Positions 41,045-49,500 of a DNA stretch of 64,000 nucleotides are shown here, piece after piece. The notes under the pieces are model-generated. The model saw only the letters and a program-made list of their open reading frames with translations. It made no database searches and was not told the DNA's origin. Location of the stretch: NCBI RefSeq assembly GCF_000774145.1, contig NZ_KN322986.1, positions 186,001 to 250,000 of the forward strand, written 5' to 3'. This DNA comes from Pseudomonas mediterranea CFBP 5447. GTDB lineage: Bacteria; Pseudomonadota; Gammaproteobacteria; Pseudomonadales; Pseudomonadaceae. Each line of letters starts with the position of its first letter. Position 1 is the stretch's first letter. The translations under genes and the position numbers were made by a program.

Positions 41045-41892
41045 GGGCGTTCTCCCTGATACAACTGGCGAACCGCTGCGGGTTCGATCTGCATGTCAGT
41101 GTCCAACCGGGCCAGACGTTGCAGGAACCACTCGGCCTGGCCGCTGCGGTGTTCGGCGGGCACGCCCAGGTGCAACAACTGGCTGACCTGCTGGCGGATC
41201 TGTTGCACATCATCGGTTGCATAACGATCCACCAACCCGCTGGCGAAACGCTGCTCGCCACCGGTCAGACTCCAGATGAACGGGCGATCCCGGGCGTCGT
41301 ATTCCTCGATGCCGGCTTCCTGCTCGATCACTTGCGGGCCGTTCAATCCCAGCCGCGCTTCCTGGGTCACCAGCAGATAACTGCACAGCCCGGCGGCGAT
41401 GGACATGCCGCCAAAGCAACCGACGCTGCCAGCCACCACACCGACCACCGGCTGATACTGGCGCAGGTCGACAATGGCCGAATGAATCTCGGCGATGGCC
41501 GCCAACCCGAGATTGGCTTCCTGTAAACGCACGCCGCCGGTTTCCAGCAGCAGCACCGCACGGGTCGCAATGCCCTTGCGGTTGTCCTCGGCGGCCAGCT
41601 CCAGGGCGCCGGCGATCTTCGCCCCACCCACTTCGCCAAGGCTACCGCCCTGGAACGCACCTTCGATGGCGGCGAGCACCACCGGCAGGCCGTCGATGCT
41701 GCCCTTGGCGATCACCACGCCGTCGTCGCTTTGCGGCACCACGCCTTGACGCAGCAGCCACGGCGACATGACTCGCTGGAACGGGTCAAGCAGTTCGCGA
41801 AACGTGCCGTCATCGAGCAAGGCCCTCGCCCGTTGCCGGGCGCCGAGTTCGACGAAGCTGTGCTTGTTGAGCAACGCTGCACTGTCAGTCAT
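41041..41892 (-). CDS. mdcD: Malonate decarboxylase beta subunit
   Basis: A 283-residue carboxyltransferase-fold subunit, starting MTDSAALLNKHSFVELGARQRA and with the LDPFQRVMSPWLLRQGVVPQSDDGVVIAKGSIDG region, AAEDNRKGIATRAVLLLETGGVRLQEANLGLAAIAEIHSAI, and GCFGGMSIAAGLCSYLLVTQEARLGLNGPQVIEQEAGIEEYD, equivalents of ACC beta-type motifs. Together with MdcE it makes the decarboxylase core. The ATG at 41892 was chosen because it overlaps mdcC by only eight bases and begins the conserved N-terminus; the longer frame runs back through mdcC. Confidence 0.95.
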   Translation of the reverse strand: MTDSAALLNKHSFVELGARQRARALLDDGTFRELLDPFQRVMSPWLLRQGVVPQSDDGVVIAKGSIDGLPVVLAAIEGAFQGGSLGEVGGAKIAGALELAAEDNRKGIATRAVLLLETGGVRLQEANLGLAAIAEIHSAIVDLRQYQPVVGVVAGSVGCFGGMSIAAGLCSYLLVTQEARLGLNGPQVIEQEAGIEEYDARDRPFIWSLTGGEQRFASGLVDRYATDDVQQIRQQVSQLLHLGVPAEHRSGQAEWFLQRLARLDTDMQIEPAAVRQLYQGERP

Positions 41893-42184
41893 GGCCGATC
41901 TCCTCGAAACCTTGCTCCAGGCGCAAACGCACCACGCCAGGGGTCGCGCCGAAATCGTGAATGTCGATGGACAGCGCGGGCGGCACCTGGCCGTCGAACA
42001 TCCGGCTGAAGAGATGCCGCCAGCGTTGTTCGCTGCCATTGACCGAGGTCTGCACCTGGATGGTCAGCTTGCCTGCCAGTCCCGGCTCGATCAGCACTTC
42101 CAGGTCGCCCGAGCCGACACAGCCCACCAGCGCCCGGCCCCGTGGCGGCTGCCCGGCGGGGAATTCAAAGGATAAGGTTTCCAT
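41885..42184 (-). CDS. mdcC: Malonate decarboxylase acyl carrier protein (delta)
   Basis: A 99-residue acyl carrier protein with no similarity to FabACP. It begins METLSFEFPAGQPPRGRALVG, and the prosthetic-group serine is Ser25 in GCVGSGDLEV; Ser25 is the site known in Klebsiella MdcC. It carries a malonyl or acetyl group on phosphoribosyl-dephospho-CoA during the decarboxylase cycle. The start at 42184 shares one base with the mdcB stop codon (TGATG); a start two codons upstream is also open. Confidence 0.95.
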   Translation of the reverse strand: METLSFEFPAGQPPRGRALVGCVGSGDLEVLIEPGLAGKLTIQVQTSVNGSEQRWRHLFSRMFDGQVPPALSIDIHDFGATPGVVRLRLEQGFEEIGHD

Positions 42185-43059
42185 CAGCAAACTCCCTGGA
42201 TGACGCTATCACCCGACTCGATACGGTCGATGAACAGACAGGCCGCGAGCAGGTCGGCGGCACCACCGGGCGAGGCGTTCAATGCAATCAGTTGTTGGTC
42301 CAGCGCGTGCAACCGGCGGCGGCCGTCGAGGCTCGCACTGCCACCGGCATCCAGTACCGCCTGGGCGCCGGTCTGCATGGCCTGCAAACCGGCTTCGCCG
42401 GCGCGGTACAGCACGCAGGTGTCCGCCAGTTGGGTCATGATCGCCAGCAAGGCATCGAGCCGGGCGTTCTGCTCGCCATGGCCCTGGGTGCGGCTGCGCC
42501 TGAGTTGCGGCAGTGCGCGTTGCATGATCGAAGGAAAGCCAAGCTGCGCTTCTTCCCTTGCGCCGCGTGCGCCATAGCGCTGGGCCACTTGGGCGCCATG
42601 GCTGAGGGGTCTTGGTGCGTAGCGATCTTCCAGCAGCGCCAGGCGTGCCGCGCGCAAGGTGACGGCGCTGGCCGTGCTGGATTCAGCTTCCAGCGCCGCA
42701 GCAGCCACCAGCAGGCCCAACGCCCAGATCGCGCCACGATGAGTATTCACGCCGCCGGTGGTGGCAAGCATCGCCGCTTCGCCTTCACGACCGATGCGCC
42801 CGAGGGCTTCGCGCAGCGGCAGGCCCACCTCGCCGAACGCCATCGCCGCGTCAGCCATTTCCTTGAAGGCGGGCCACAAGGAAAGCGCCGAGGCATGCAT
42901 CAGTCCCAGGTGCAGATCGGTATGGGCGCCATTGCCGCGGCGGTCCACCAGTGCCGGCTTGGGCGACAGGTCCGCTTCGTCGATCAGCGCATCCACCGCC
43001 AGGTCCGCCAGCCGTTCGGCCAGGGTCAGGGGTTTCGGTTGCAGGTTGTGTGCGCGCAT
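42184..43059 (-). CDS. mdcB: Triphosphoribosyl-dephospho-CoA synthase MdcB
   Basis: A 291-residue CitG-like enzyme that makes the precursor of the MdcC prosthetic group from dephospho-CoA and ATP. Motifs: LADLAVDALIDEADLSPKPALVDRRGNGAHTDLHLGLMHASALSLWPAF, then REGEAAMLATTGGVNTHRGAIWALG with the family TxGVNTHKG-type core, and NASPGGAADLLAACLFIDRIE at the end. It starts MRAHNLQPKPLTLAERL. The first base of its ATG is the last base of the mdcA stop codon (TAATG), and the downstream end meets mdcC. A much longer reading frame upstream belongs to mdcA in another frame and is not used. Confidence 0.95.
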   Translation of the reverse strand: MRAHNLQPKPLTLAERLADLAVDALIDEADLSPKPALVDRRGNGAHTDLHLGLMHASALSLWPAFKEMADAAMAFGEVGLPLREALGRIGREGEAAMLATTGGVNTHRGAIWALGLLVAAAALEAESSTASAVTLRAARLALLEDRYAPRPLSHGAQVAQRYGARGAREEAQLGFPSIMQRALPQLRRSRTQGHGEQNARLDALLAIMTQLADTCVLYRAGEAGLQAMQTGAQAVLDAGGSASLDGRRRLHALDQQLIALNASPGGAADLLAACLFIDRIESGDSVIQGVC

Positions 43060-44729
43060 TACCAGCTCCTGAACTTGGCGGGTGGGTTGTAGAGGCCGCC
43101 GGACCACTCCACCAGGTCGGCCACGCTCTTGGCGGCGAGCAATTCGCGGGTGGCGTCGGTGCGGCGGATGCCGAGGTCTTCGGGCAAGGCGATCAGCCCT
43201 TCGCGGCGCATGCGGGCAGTGTCTTTCGGGTTGTGGCGCAGGCCAATGGCGGTGACCCCGGCAACCGCTGCGATCATCGCCTGGCGCTCTTCCAGGGAAC
43301 GGGCCTTGTACAGATAGGCGATGCCCTCTTCGGTCAACAGATGAGTGACGTCGTCGCCGTAGATCATGATCGGCGCCAGCGACATGCCGGCTTTCTTCGC
43401 CACGTCCACCGCATCGAGGGTGTCGACGAACGTTGGTTTGCCGCCCTCCTGGAAGGTCTCGACCATCTGCACCACCAGCTTCTTGCCGCGTTCGAGCAGC
43501 GGAGCCTCGCCGTCGCCGTGGCGCATGTCGAGCCAGGCCGGGGTGCCGTGACGGCGACCACGGGGGTCGTGGCCCATGTTCGGCGCACCACCAAAACCGG
43601 CGAGTCGGCCTCGGGTGACCGTTGAGGAATGACCGTCGCCATCCACTTGCAGGGTGGCACCGATGAACAGGTCTACCGCGTACTGGCCGGCCAGTTGGCA
43701 CACCATGCGGTTGGAGCGCAGCGAGCCATCGCGGCCGGTGAAGAACACATCCGGCCGGGCGGCGATGTAATGCTCCATGCCCAGTTCAGTGCCAAAGCAG
43801 TGCACGCTATCGACCCAACCGCTTTCGATGGCCGGGATCAACGTCGGGTGGGGATTGAGGGTCCAGTTGCGGCAGATCTTGCCCTTCAGACCAAGGGATT
43901 CGCCATAGGTCGGCAGGATCAGCTCGATGGCGGCGGTGTTGAAGCCGATGCCGTGGTTGAGGGACTGGACGTTGTGTTTTTCGTAGATCCCACGGATCGC
44001 CATCATCGCCATGAGCACGTGCACAGGCTTGATGTGGCGCGGGTCGCGGGTGAATAGCGGTTCGATGTAGAACGGCTTGTCGGCCACCACCACGAAATCC
44101 ACCCAGGACGCCGGGATGTCCACGCGTGGCAAGTCGCTGACGTCATCCACCAACTGGTTGACCTGGACGATGACGATGCCATCGCTGAAAGCCGCCGGCT
44201 CGATCAACGCCGGGGTGTCTTCGGTGCTGGGGCCGGTGTAGATATTACCGGCGCGGTCGGCCATGAAACCGGCCGAGAGCACCACGTTGGGAATCAAGTC
44301 CACCACCAGCCGGGCGTAGAGTTCGATGTAGGTGTGGATGGCGCCGACTTCCAGCAAGCCGTCTTCCAGCAATTGGCTGATGCGCAGGCTCTGGGTGCCA
44401 GCGAAGGAAAAATCGAGTTTGCGGGCAATGCCGCGTTCGAACAGGTCCAGGTGCTCGGAGCGGCCGACGCTGGGCATGATCATGTGCAGATCGTGCAGCT
44501 TCGAAGGATCGGTCTTGGCCAGGGAGCGCGAGAGGAAATCCGCCTGCTTCTGGTTGTTGCCTTCCAGCACCACACGGTCGCCGGGCTCTATCAAGACCTG
44601 CAATGCCTCGACGATCCGGTCGGTGGGCAATACCACGCCATCGACCATGCCCTTCACCTGTTCGAGACGCCGCTGCTTTTCGCCGCGCCGCCGCGTCCAG
44701 CGCGAGTCGGGGGATATTGTTGTTGTCAT
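43059..44729 (-). CDS. mdcA: Malonate decarboxylase alpha subunit (acetyl-S-ACP:malonate transferase)
   Basis: A 556-residue CoA-transferase-like subunit that exchanges acetyl for malonyl on MdcC, regenerating the carrier. It starts MTTTISPDSRWTRRRGEKQ, with RIVEALQVLIEPGDRVVLEGNNQKQADFLSRSLAK, IMPSVGRSEHLDLFERGIARKLDFSFAGTQSLRISQ, GFMADRAGNIYTGPSTEDTPALIEPAAFSDGIVIVQVNQ and NMGHDPRGRRHGTPAWLDM. The ATG at 44729 follows GGAG closely; a GTG two codons upstream is possible. It heads mdcABCDEGH-madLM, whose genes overlap or nearly touch from mdcA to mdcH. Confidence 0.96.
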   Translation of the reverse strand: MTTTISPDSRWTRRRGEKQRRLEQVKGMVDGVVLPTDRIVEALQVLIEPGDRVVLEGNNQKQADFLSRSLAKTDPSKLHDLHMIMPSVGRSEHLDLFERGIARKLDFSFAGTQSLRISQLLEDGLLEVGAIHTYIELYARLVVDLIPNVVLSAGFMADRAGNIYTGPSTEDTPALIEPAAFSDGIVIVQVNQLVDDVSDLPRVDIPASWVDFVVVADKPFYIEPLFTRDPRHIKPVHVLMAMMAIRGIYEKHNVQSLNHGIGFNTAAIELILPTYGESLGLKGKICRNWTLNPHPTLIPAIESGWVDSVHCFGTELGMEHYIAARPDVFFTGRDGSLRSNRMVCQLAGQYAVDLFIGATLQVDGDGHSSTVTRGRLAGFGGAPNMGHDPRGRRHGTPAWLDMRHGDGEAPLLERGKKLVVQMVETFQEGGKPTFVDTLDAVDVAKKAGMSLAPIMIYGDDVTHLLTEEGIAYLYKARSLEERQAMIAAVAGVTAIGLRHNPKDTARMRREGLIALPEDLGIRRTDATRELLAAKSVADLVEWSGGLYNPPAKFRSW

Positions 44730-44880
44730 GACCACTCCACGGGTTCGCTGTCGTGGGGGTTACCTTAGGAGTGATGAGGCGGGGGCATCAATCAAGCTCG
44801 ACGGCGGATCGTTACGCTTGGAGTAATGGTTGGAATCTGTGTGGGAACGGGTGTACGCGGTATTCCTGCATGCGCGAGCC

Positions 44881-44972
44881 CTGTGGGAGCGAGCCCGCTC
44901 GCGATGGCTGTGGGTCAGCTTGTATCTGTTCTGAATAGGCCGCCGCTATCGCAAGCAGGCTCGCTCCCACAG
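44881..44972. repeat. REP inverted pair, slightly diverged
   Basis: GTGGGAGCGAGCCCGCTCGC (44883-44902) and ATCGCAAGCAGGCTCGCTCC (44949-44968) each have one change from consensus. The rest of 44730-45149 shows no gene other than this repeat and the palindrome at 45034. Confidence 0.85.
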
Positions 44973-45033
44973 TGCATGTGGTTAACCTCATGATTGTTGT
45001 GATGAAGACCCTCTGTGGAAGGGCCGCTTTGGC

Positions 45034-45053
45034 CTGTCAATCCTGACAGTAGC
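45034..45053 (+). promoter_or_regulatory. CTGTCA-N4-TGACAGTAGC palindrome
   Basis: CTGTCA (45034-45039), four bases, TGACAG (45044-45049), then TAGC. The arms and the trailing TAGC are identical to those at 1148-1167; only the four central bases differ. It lies 100 bases upstream of the ATG at 45150. An operator for a shared regulator is the inference; no -10/-35 pair is obvious here. Confidence 0.5.
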
Positions 45054-45149
45054 CAATCCGCCATTTGCAGCGCCGAATAGTTGCGCTGCGATCTCCAATG
45101 TCCGGCCCCACGGACAGGATCAAAAGCGCATGCGATGGGAGTAATAAAA

Positions 45150-45659
45150 ATGAAGAAGTTTGAGGACTTCACCGACTTTAAAGAAGGTAACTGGAACGGA
45201 TGGCAGAATGGCTCGGGAATTCGACCCGGTGGCGAGCTCAAGACCGAAAAAGGCACGAATACGTACTGGTCCGGAAAGCTGGAAAGATCTCCGGATCACC
45301 CTCTAGGCCTCCAGCCCTCTCTCTTTAAAGAATTTGTCTTTCAAGAGGATGAGGAGCGCAAGGCTCAGTATCAAGTAACGTTCGACTATCGCATTCATCC
45401 CCTGGAGCCGGGAGAAGCGAAAATGATCGCAATCACGATTACCACAGAAACAACAAGACAACTGGTCAATAACTGGACGGAGCCCGACGCTGAACTCAAT
45501 CAGTGGCACTCGGTAACCTTGGGCTTTATCGGTCACATTTTCGCAGATAGCTCGAAGCAGATCTGGATCTGTACGCGAGGCGGTTCAGACTTTGAGACAT
45601 TCCGTAAGGTGGACATTGATAACATCCGGGTTCAACGGGTCTCCTTGCAGTATGAATAA
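45150..45659 (+). CDS. Orphan beta-rich (jelly-roll-like) protein
   Basis: A 169-residue protein with no signal peptide or membrane segment. It begins MKKFEDFTDFKEGNWNGWQNG, a motif I associate with beta-sandwich domains in large Pseudomonas exported proteins, and ends FETFRKVDIDNIRVQRVSLQYE. The closing DIDNIRV strand is typical of carbohydrate-binding jelly rolls. The central part (YQVTFDYRIHPLEPGEAKMIAITITTETTRQL) is strand-rich. The ATG at 45150 has GGGAG eight bases upstream; an earlier ATG at 45135 overlaps that site. Composition is lower in GC than that of neighbours. It stands alone between REP elements and behind the CTGTCA palindrome shared with the 1.2-kb locus. Function unknown. 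Confidence 0.65.
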   Translation: MKKFEDFTDFKEGNWNGWQNGSGIRPGGELKTEKGTNTYWSGKLERSPDHPLGLQPSLFKEFVFQEDEERKAQYQVTFDYRIHPLEPGEAKMIAITITTETTRQLVNNWTEPDAELNQWHSVTLGFIGHIFADSSKQIWICTRGGSDFETFRKVDIDNIRVQRVSLQYE

Positions 45660-45716
45660 TCCGTACATGAACCCTGTCGTCGCGAGGGTTGATGCGTCCA
45701 ATCCCGATTGATCTCT

Positions 45717-45806
45717 GTGTGGGAAGCCTGCTCACGATTGCGATGACTCAGACAACCTTTTCGTCGACGGTTCCGACGCCTTCGCGAGCAGGCTCGCTCC
45801 CACAGG
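45717..45806. repeat. REP inverted pair, left copy damaged
   Basis: The left copy (GTGTGGGAAGCCTGCTCACGA) has lost several core bases, while the right copy CGCGAGCAGGCTCGCTCCCA at 45784-45803 is intact. Confidence 0.75.
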
Positions 45807-45845
45807 GTTTGTAGTTGAGTTCAGATTTCGGGGCTTGCGCCAGGA

Positions 45846-45980
45846 TCAGCAGATGTCCATCAGTCGCCGAACCCGCTCCAGCAGTTCCAGAGCATTCTCG
45901 ATCAGTTGAGCGAGAAGCTCATGATCTTCATCCACATAGCCTTCGTATTCGGATGCATCGCTAAGAGAGAGATGATCCAT
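45846..45980 (-). CDS. Possible 44-residue protein
   Basis: The complement from ATG 45980 reads 44 codons to TGA: MDHLSLSDASEYEGYVDEDH, then ELLAQLIENALELLERVRRL and MDIC. The second half is a clear amphipathic helix and codon choice looks coding. No Shine-Dalgarno is seen, because a perfect hairpin ends ten bases upstream of the ATG. No family recognised. It could be a real small protein made from the 3' part of the chp operon mRNA, or a chance frame. Confidence 0.4.
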   Translation of the reverse strand: MDHLSLSDASEYEGYVDEDHELLAQLIENALELLERVRRLMDIC

Positions 45981-45989
45981 GGTGAAACC

Positions 45990-46033
45990 ATGAGTCCCAA
46001 AAAGGGAACGTTAGGTCCCTTTTTGGGACTCAT
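45990..46033. repeat. Perfect 18-bp inverted repeat at the 3' end of the chp operon
   Basis: The arms ATGAGTCCCAAAAAGGGA (45990-46007) and its exact complement (46016-46033) enclose an 8-base loop. It starts five bases past the chpC stop. The A5/T5 runs are inside the stem, so it is not a classic terminator. The word ATGAGTCC recurs at 46050-46057 inside the chpC C-terminus, next to a further AGTCC/GGACT pair. Confidence 0.7.
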
Positions 46034-46038
46034 CAGTC

Positions 46039-46512
46039 TTAAGTCCTCGCAGAGGGACTAATGAGTCCGGCAGCGATCACCAGTTCTTCCAACGCCAGCA
46101 AATCCGGCACCTTCGCCACATGCTCGCCCACCTGCACAGCCGCCTGCTCCAGCCCGCACAGCGGCACGTCGACGTAGCTCAATTGGCTATCAAGCTTGTA
46201 GGAGCGCGGGATGCCCTGCACCAGCAGGGCGATGAATTTCAGTTCCGCGCGACCGCCCAGGGCATTGAGCACCGCGATGCGGGCGCGCTCGCCAATCACG
46301 GTTTTCTGGTCACAGGCCGATTCGAAGCTCAGCAGCGGGATCTGCCGTTCACGCCAGCTGACCCAGCCCAGGAACCACGGCGGAGTGTCCATATCGAAGG
46401 TGCCGCGCTGATAGTCGATCAGCTCGGCCACGGCCACGTTGGGCAGCACCAGGTGCCGGTCGGCCAGGGGCAACAGCAGCCCGGTCAGGTAACGGGTGCG
46501 GTGGTCATGCAT
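46039..46512 (-). CDS. chpC: CheW-like protein ChpC
   Basis: A 157-residue CheW-domain protein of the Pil-Chp system. Features are LTGLLLPLADRHLVLPNVAVAELIDYQ, WFLGWVSWRERQIPLLSFESACDQ and VVGEH-type end sequence (AAVQVGEHVAKVPDLLALEELV). It would couple a receptor to the ChpA kinase. Its start overlaps chpA by eight bases. The last residues, GLISPSART, are encoded in the repeat-containing region that runs into the hairpin at 45990. No chpB gene lies between chpA and chpC, unlike in P. aeruginosa. Confidence 0.85.
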   Translation of the reverse strand: MHDHRTRYLTGLLLPLADRHLVLPNVAVAELIDYQRGTFDMDTPPWFLGWVSWRERQIPLLSFESACDQKTVIGERARIAVLNALGGRAELKFIALLVQGIPRSYKLDSQLSYVDVPLCGLEQAAVQVGEHVAKVPDLLALEELVIAAGLISPSART

Positions 46513-49500
46513 CGGTCTTGCTCCAGTGGGCGATGCTCTCGAGCAACACCGACTCCTGATAGGGCTTGCCCAGGTAGTCGTTGACGCCGATGGCCATGGC
46601 CCGGTCGCGGTGTTTCTGGCCGGTGCGGGAGGTGATCATGATGATCGGCAGGTGCGCCAGGCGCGGGTCGTTGCGCACTTGCGTCGCCACTTCGAAGCCG
46701 TCCATGCGGGGCATTTCGATGTCCAGCAGCATCAGGTCCGGGGTGTGTTCGCTCAGCAGCGCCATGGCATCCACGCCGTCCTTGGCGGTCAGGACGTGCA
46801 TGCCATGGCGCTCCAACAGGCGACTGGTGACTTTGCGGACCGTCACCGAGTCGTCCACCACCAGCACCAGCAACGGCCGTTGATGCTCGCCCTCGCCTTC
46901 GGTCAGTACCGGCCGACGTGGGACCTGGCTGGGCATGGCGCGCAATGGCGCCAACAGGTCGAGAATCAGCACCACCCGACCGTCACCGAGGATGGTCGCG
47001 CCGGACAGGCCCTGCACCGCCGAGAATTGTGGGCCGAGGCTCTTGACCACGATCTCCCGGGTCCCGACGGTGGCATCCACCTGTACCGCGACATGCCGTT
47101 CGTTGCACTGCACCAGCAACAGCGGCAAGGGCTGGTTTTGGCCCAGCAGTTTCGGCCGGGGCGCGGTTTTCAGCAGCTCGCCCAGGTAGCACAACTCATA
47201 CCGCTGCCCGGCGTAGCTGTAGGTCGGTGGATCGAGCTGGTAATAAGCCTCCAGCTCGGCGGGCAGCACCCGCACGATGCTTTCGATGGTGTTCAACGGG
47301 ATCGCATATTGGTCTTCGTGACACTGCACCATCAAGGCCCGGTTGACCGACACGGTAAAGGGCAGGCGGATGCGGAAATGCACCCCTTGCCCCGGGGTCG
47401 AGTCGATGACCATGCTGCCGCCCAGTTGCCGCACTTCTTCGTGGACCACGTCCATGCCGACGCCGCGCCCGGAGATCTGGGTAATTTTCTCGGCGGTGGA
47501 AAACCCCGGCTGCAGGATGAACTGCAACACGTCGCGGTCGCTGATGTCGCTGTCCGGCGCCAGCAGCCCGCGCTTGATCGCCTTGCGCCGCACCGCGTCC
47601 AGCGGTACGCCGGCGCCGTCGTCGCGGATGTCGAAGACGATGTCGCCGCCTTCCCGGGACAGGTCGAGGCTGATACGTCCACGGGCCGGCTTGCCTGCGG
47701 CGATGCGCACGTCGGCCGGTTCCAGGCCATGATCGACGGCGTTGCGCAGCATGTGTTCCAACGGCGCGGCCATGCGCTCCAGCACGTTGCGATCCATCTC
47801 GCCTTCAGCGTTATCGACAACGAACTCCACATCCTTGCCCAGCTCCTGGGCCACTTGCCGGACGATGCGCTGGAGCCGCGGCACCATGCGCTCGAACGGC
47901 ACCATGCGCGTACGCATCAGGCCTTCCTGGAGCCGGGTGTTGATGCGCCGCTGTTGCTGCAGCAGGGTCTCGGCGTCATGGTTGCTGCGGTCCAGGGTTT
48001 CCTTGAGATCGAGCAAGTCCGAGGCGGACTCGAACAGCGCCCGGGACAACTGCTGCAACTGGGAATGCCGGTCCATCTCCAGCGGGTCGAATTCTTCGTA
48101 GCCCAGGCGCTCGGCTTCCACTTGCTGGCGACTGAGGATCCGCCCCTGGGTTTCGGTGTCCAGGCGTCGCAGCTGGTCGCGCATGCGCTCGATGGTGGTT
48201 TCCATTTCGCTCAGGGCCACGTGTGCGTCGTTGACTTGCTGTTCGATTCGGCCACGGAAGATCGAGGTTTCCCCGGCCAGGTTCACCAGGTCGTCCAGCA
48301 GTTCGGCGGACACCTTGACCATGTCCGCACCGTCGCCCGATGCAGTTGGCTCGGGTTTGGCGGGCGCGGGCGTCGCGGGCATGACCGGGGCCACGGCGGG
48401 CGGCAGAGCCGGCGTCTCGCTGTCCTGCGGGTGGTTGACCGCCTGGATCTGCGCAATCAGCCGGTCCGCCGGCGGGCACGCCAGACCGGCCCGTACCGCA
48501 TCGAGCATATGGGCCAGGCGGTCATGACTGCTCTGCAGCAGGACGAACAGCGCCGGCGTCGGTTGCAACAGGCCCGCGGACAAACCTTCATAGAGGTTTT
48601 CCAGCTCATGGGCCAAGTCGCCAATAGGCCCGATCTCCACCATTCGCGCACCGCCCTTGAGGGTGTGCAGGTCCCGCAGCAGGGTTTCCACCGCCTGGCG
48701 ATTGGACGGTTCGGCCTGCCAGCGCAGCAAGGCCGCGCCGGAACTGTCGAGGATGTCGAAACCTTCTTCCAGGAAGATTTCCAGCAGCTCGGGATCGTGT
48801 CCGGCGGCGTCGCCCGGGATCGACCCGGCGCCTTCGATGGCGTTCGGCTTGTCCTGGCGGAACCGGCGGATGGCGTCGATCAGCGAAACCGGATCGCCCA
48901 GGGTCTGGCCCTGCTGCAATTGCCCGAGCAACAGGTCGAGGCGCTCGTGACTGCTGTTGAGCAGGTGAGCCAGCTCATCGCTATGGCTGTAGCGGCGATC
49001 CACCAGGCCTTCGTAGAGGTTTTCCAGTTCCTGGGCCAGATCGCTGATCGGCCGGATATCGGCCATCCGCGCGCCGCCCTTGAGGGTGTGCAGGTCCCGC
49101 TGCAACGAGGACAGCGGCGCCCCGTTGTCCGGGTCGGCCAGCCAGCGGTGCAGGGCCTGGGCCGCGCTCTCCAGGATGTCCTGGGCCTCTTCGAGGAAGA
49201 TCGAGGTGATGTCGTCTATCGACGTGTCAGCGGGCACGTCGCGTTCGAGTTCGGCGGTTGCATGACCCAGCTCGCGGATGCTCAAGGTGCGGCTGCCATC
49301 GCTGCGGATCAGGCCCGTGGCCGACGGGTCGAGACCGGCCTCGAGCAACGCGTGCAGGGCCTGTACCCGCTCGGGCCGTGGATGTACATGCTGGCCAGCC
49401 GCTAACTCATCGAGCATGTCGATCAGCGCTTCGTGGGCTTGTTGCGCCTGCTGGAAAAATTCGTCGCTGACCGCCAGGCTGCTTTCTTCCACAGCGCCGT

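Noticed and set aside
40390..41526. A 378-codon plus-strand frame over mdcE and mdcD
   Set aside because: Antisense shadow of two well-supported decarboxylase subunits, composed of proline- and arginine-rich translation.
44760..44938. A small plus-strand gene upstream of the REP pair at 44881
   Set aside because: The open frame reads through the repeat itself, lacks a ribosome site and has no conserved features.
46496..49405. A 969-codon open frame on the plus strand
   Set aside because: It lies antisense to chpA. Its translation is rich in H, Q and R with no family features, as expected for the complement of a GC-rich gene in the mirrored frame.
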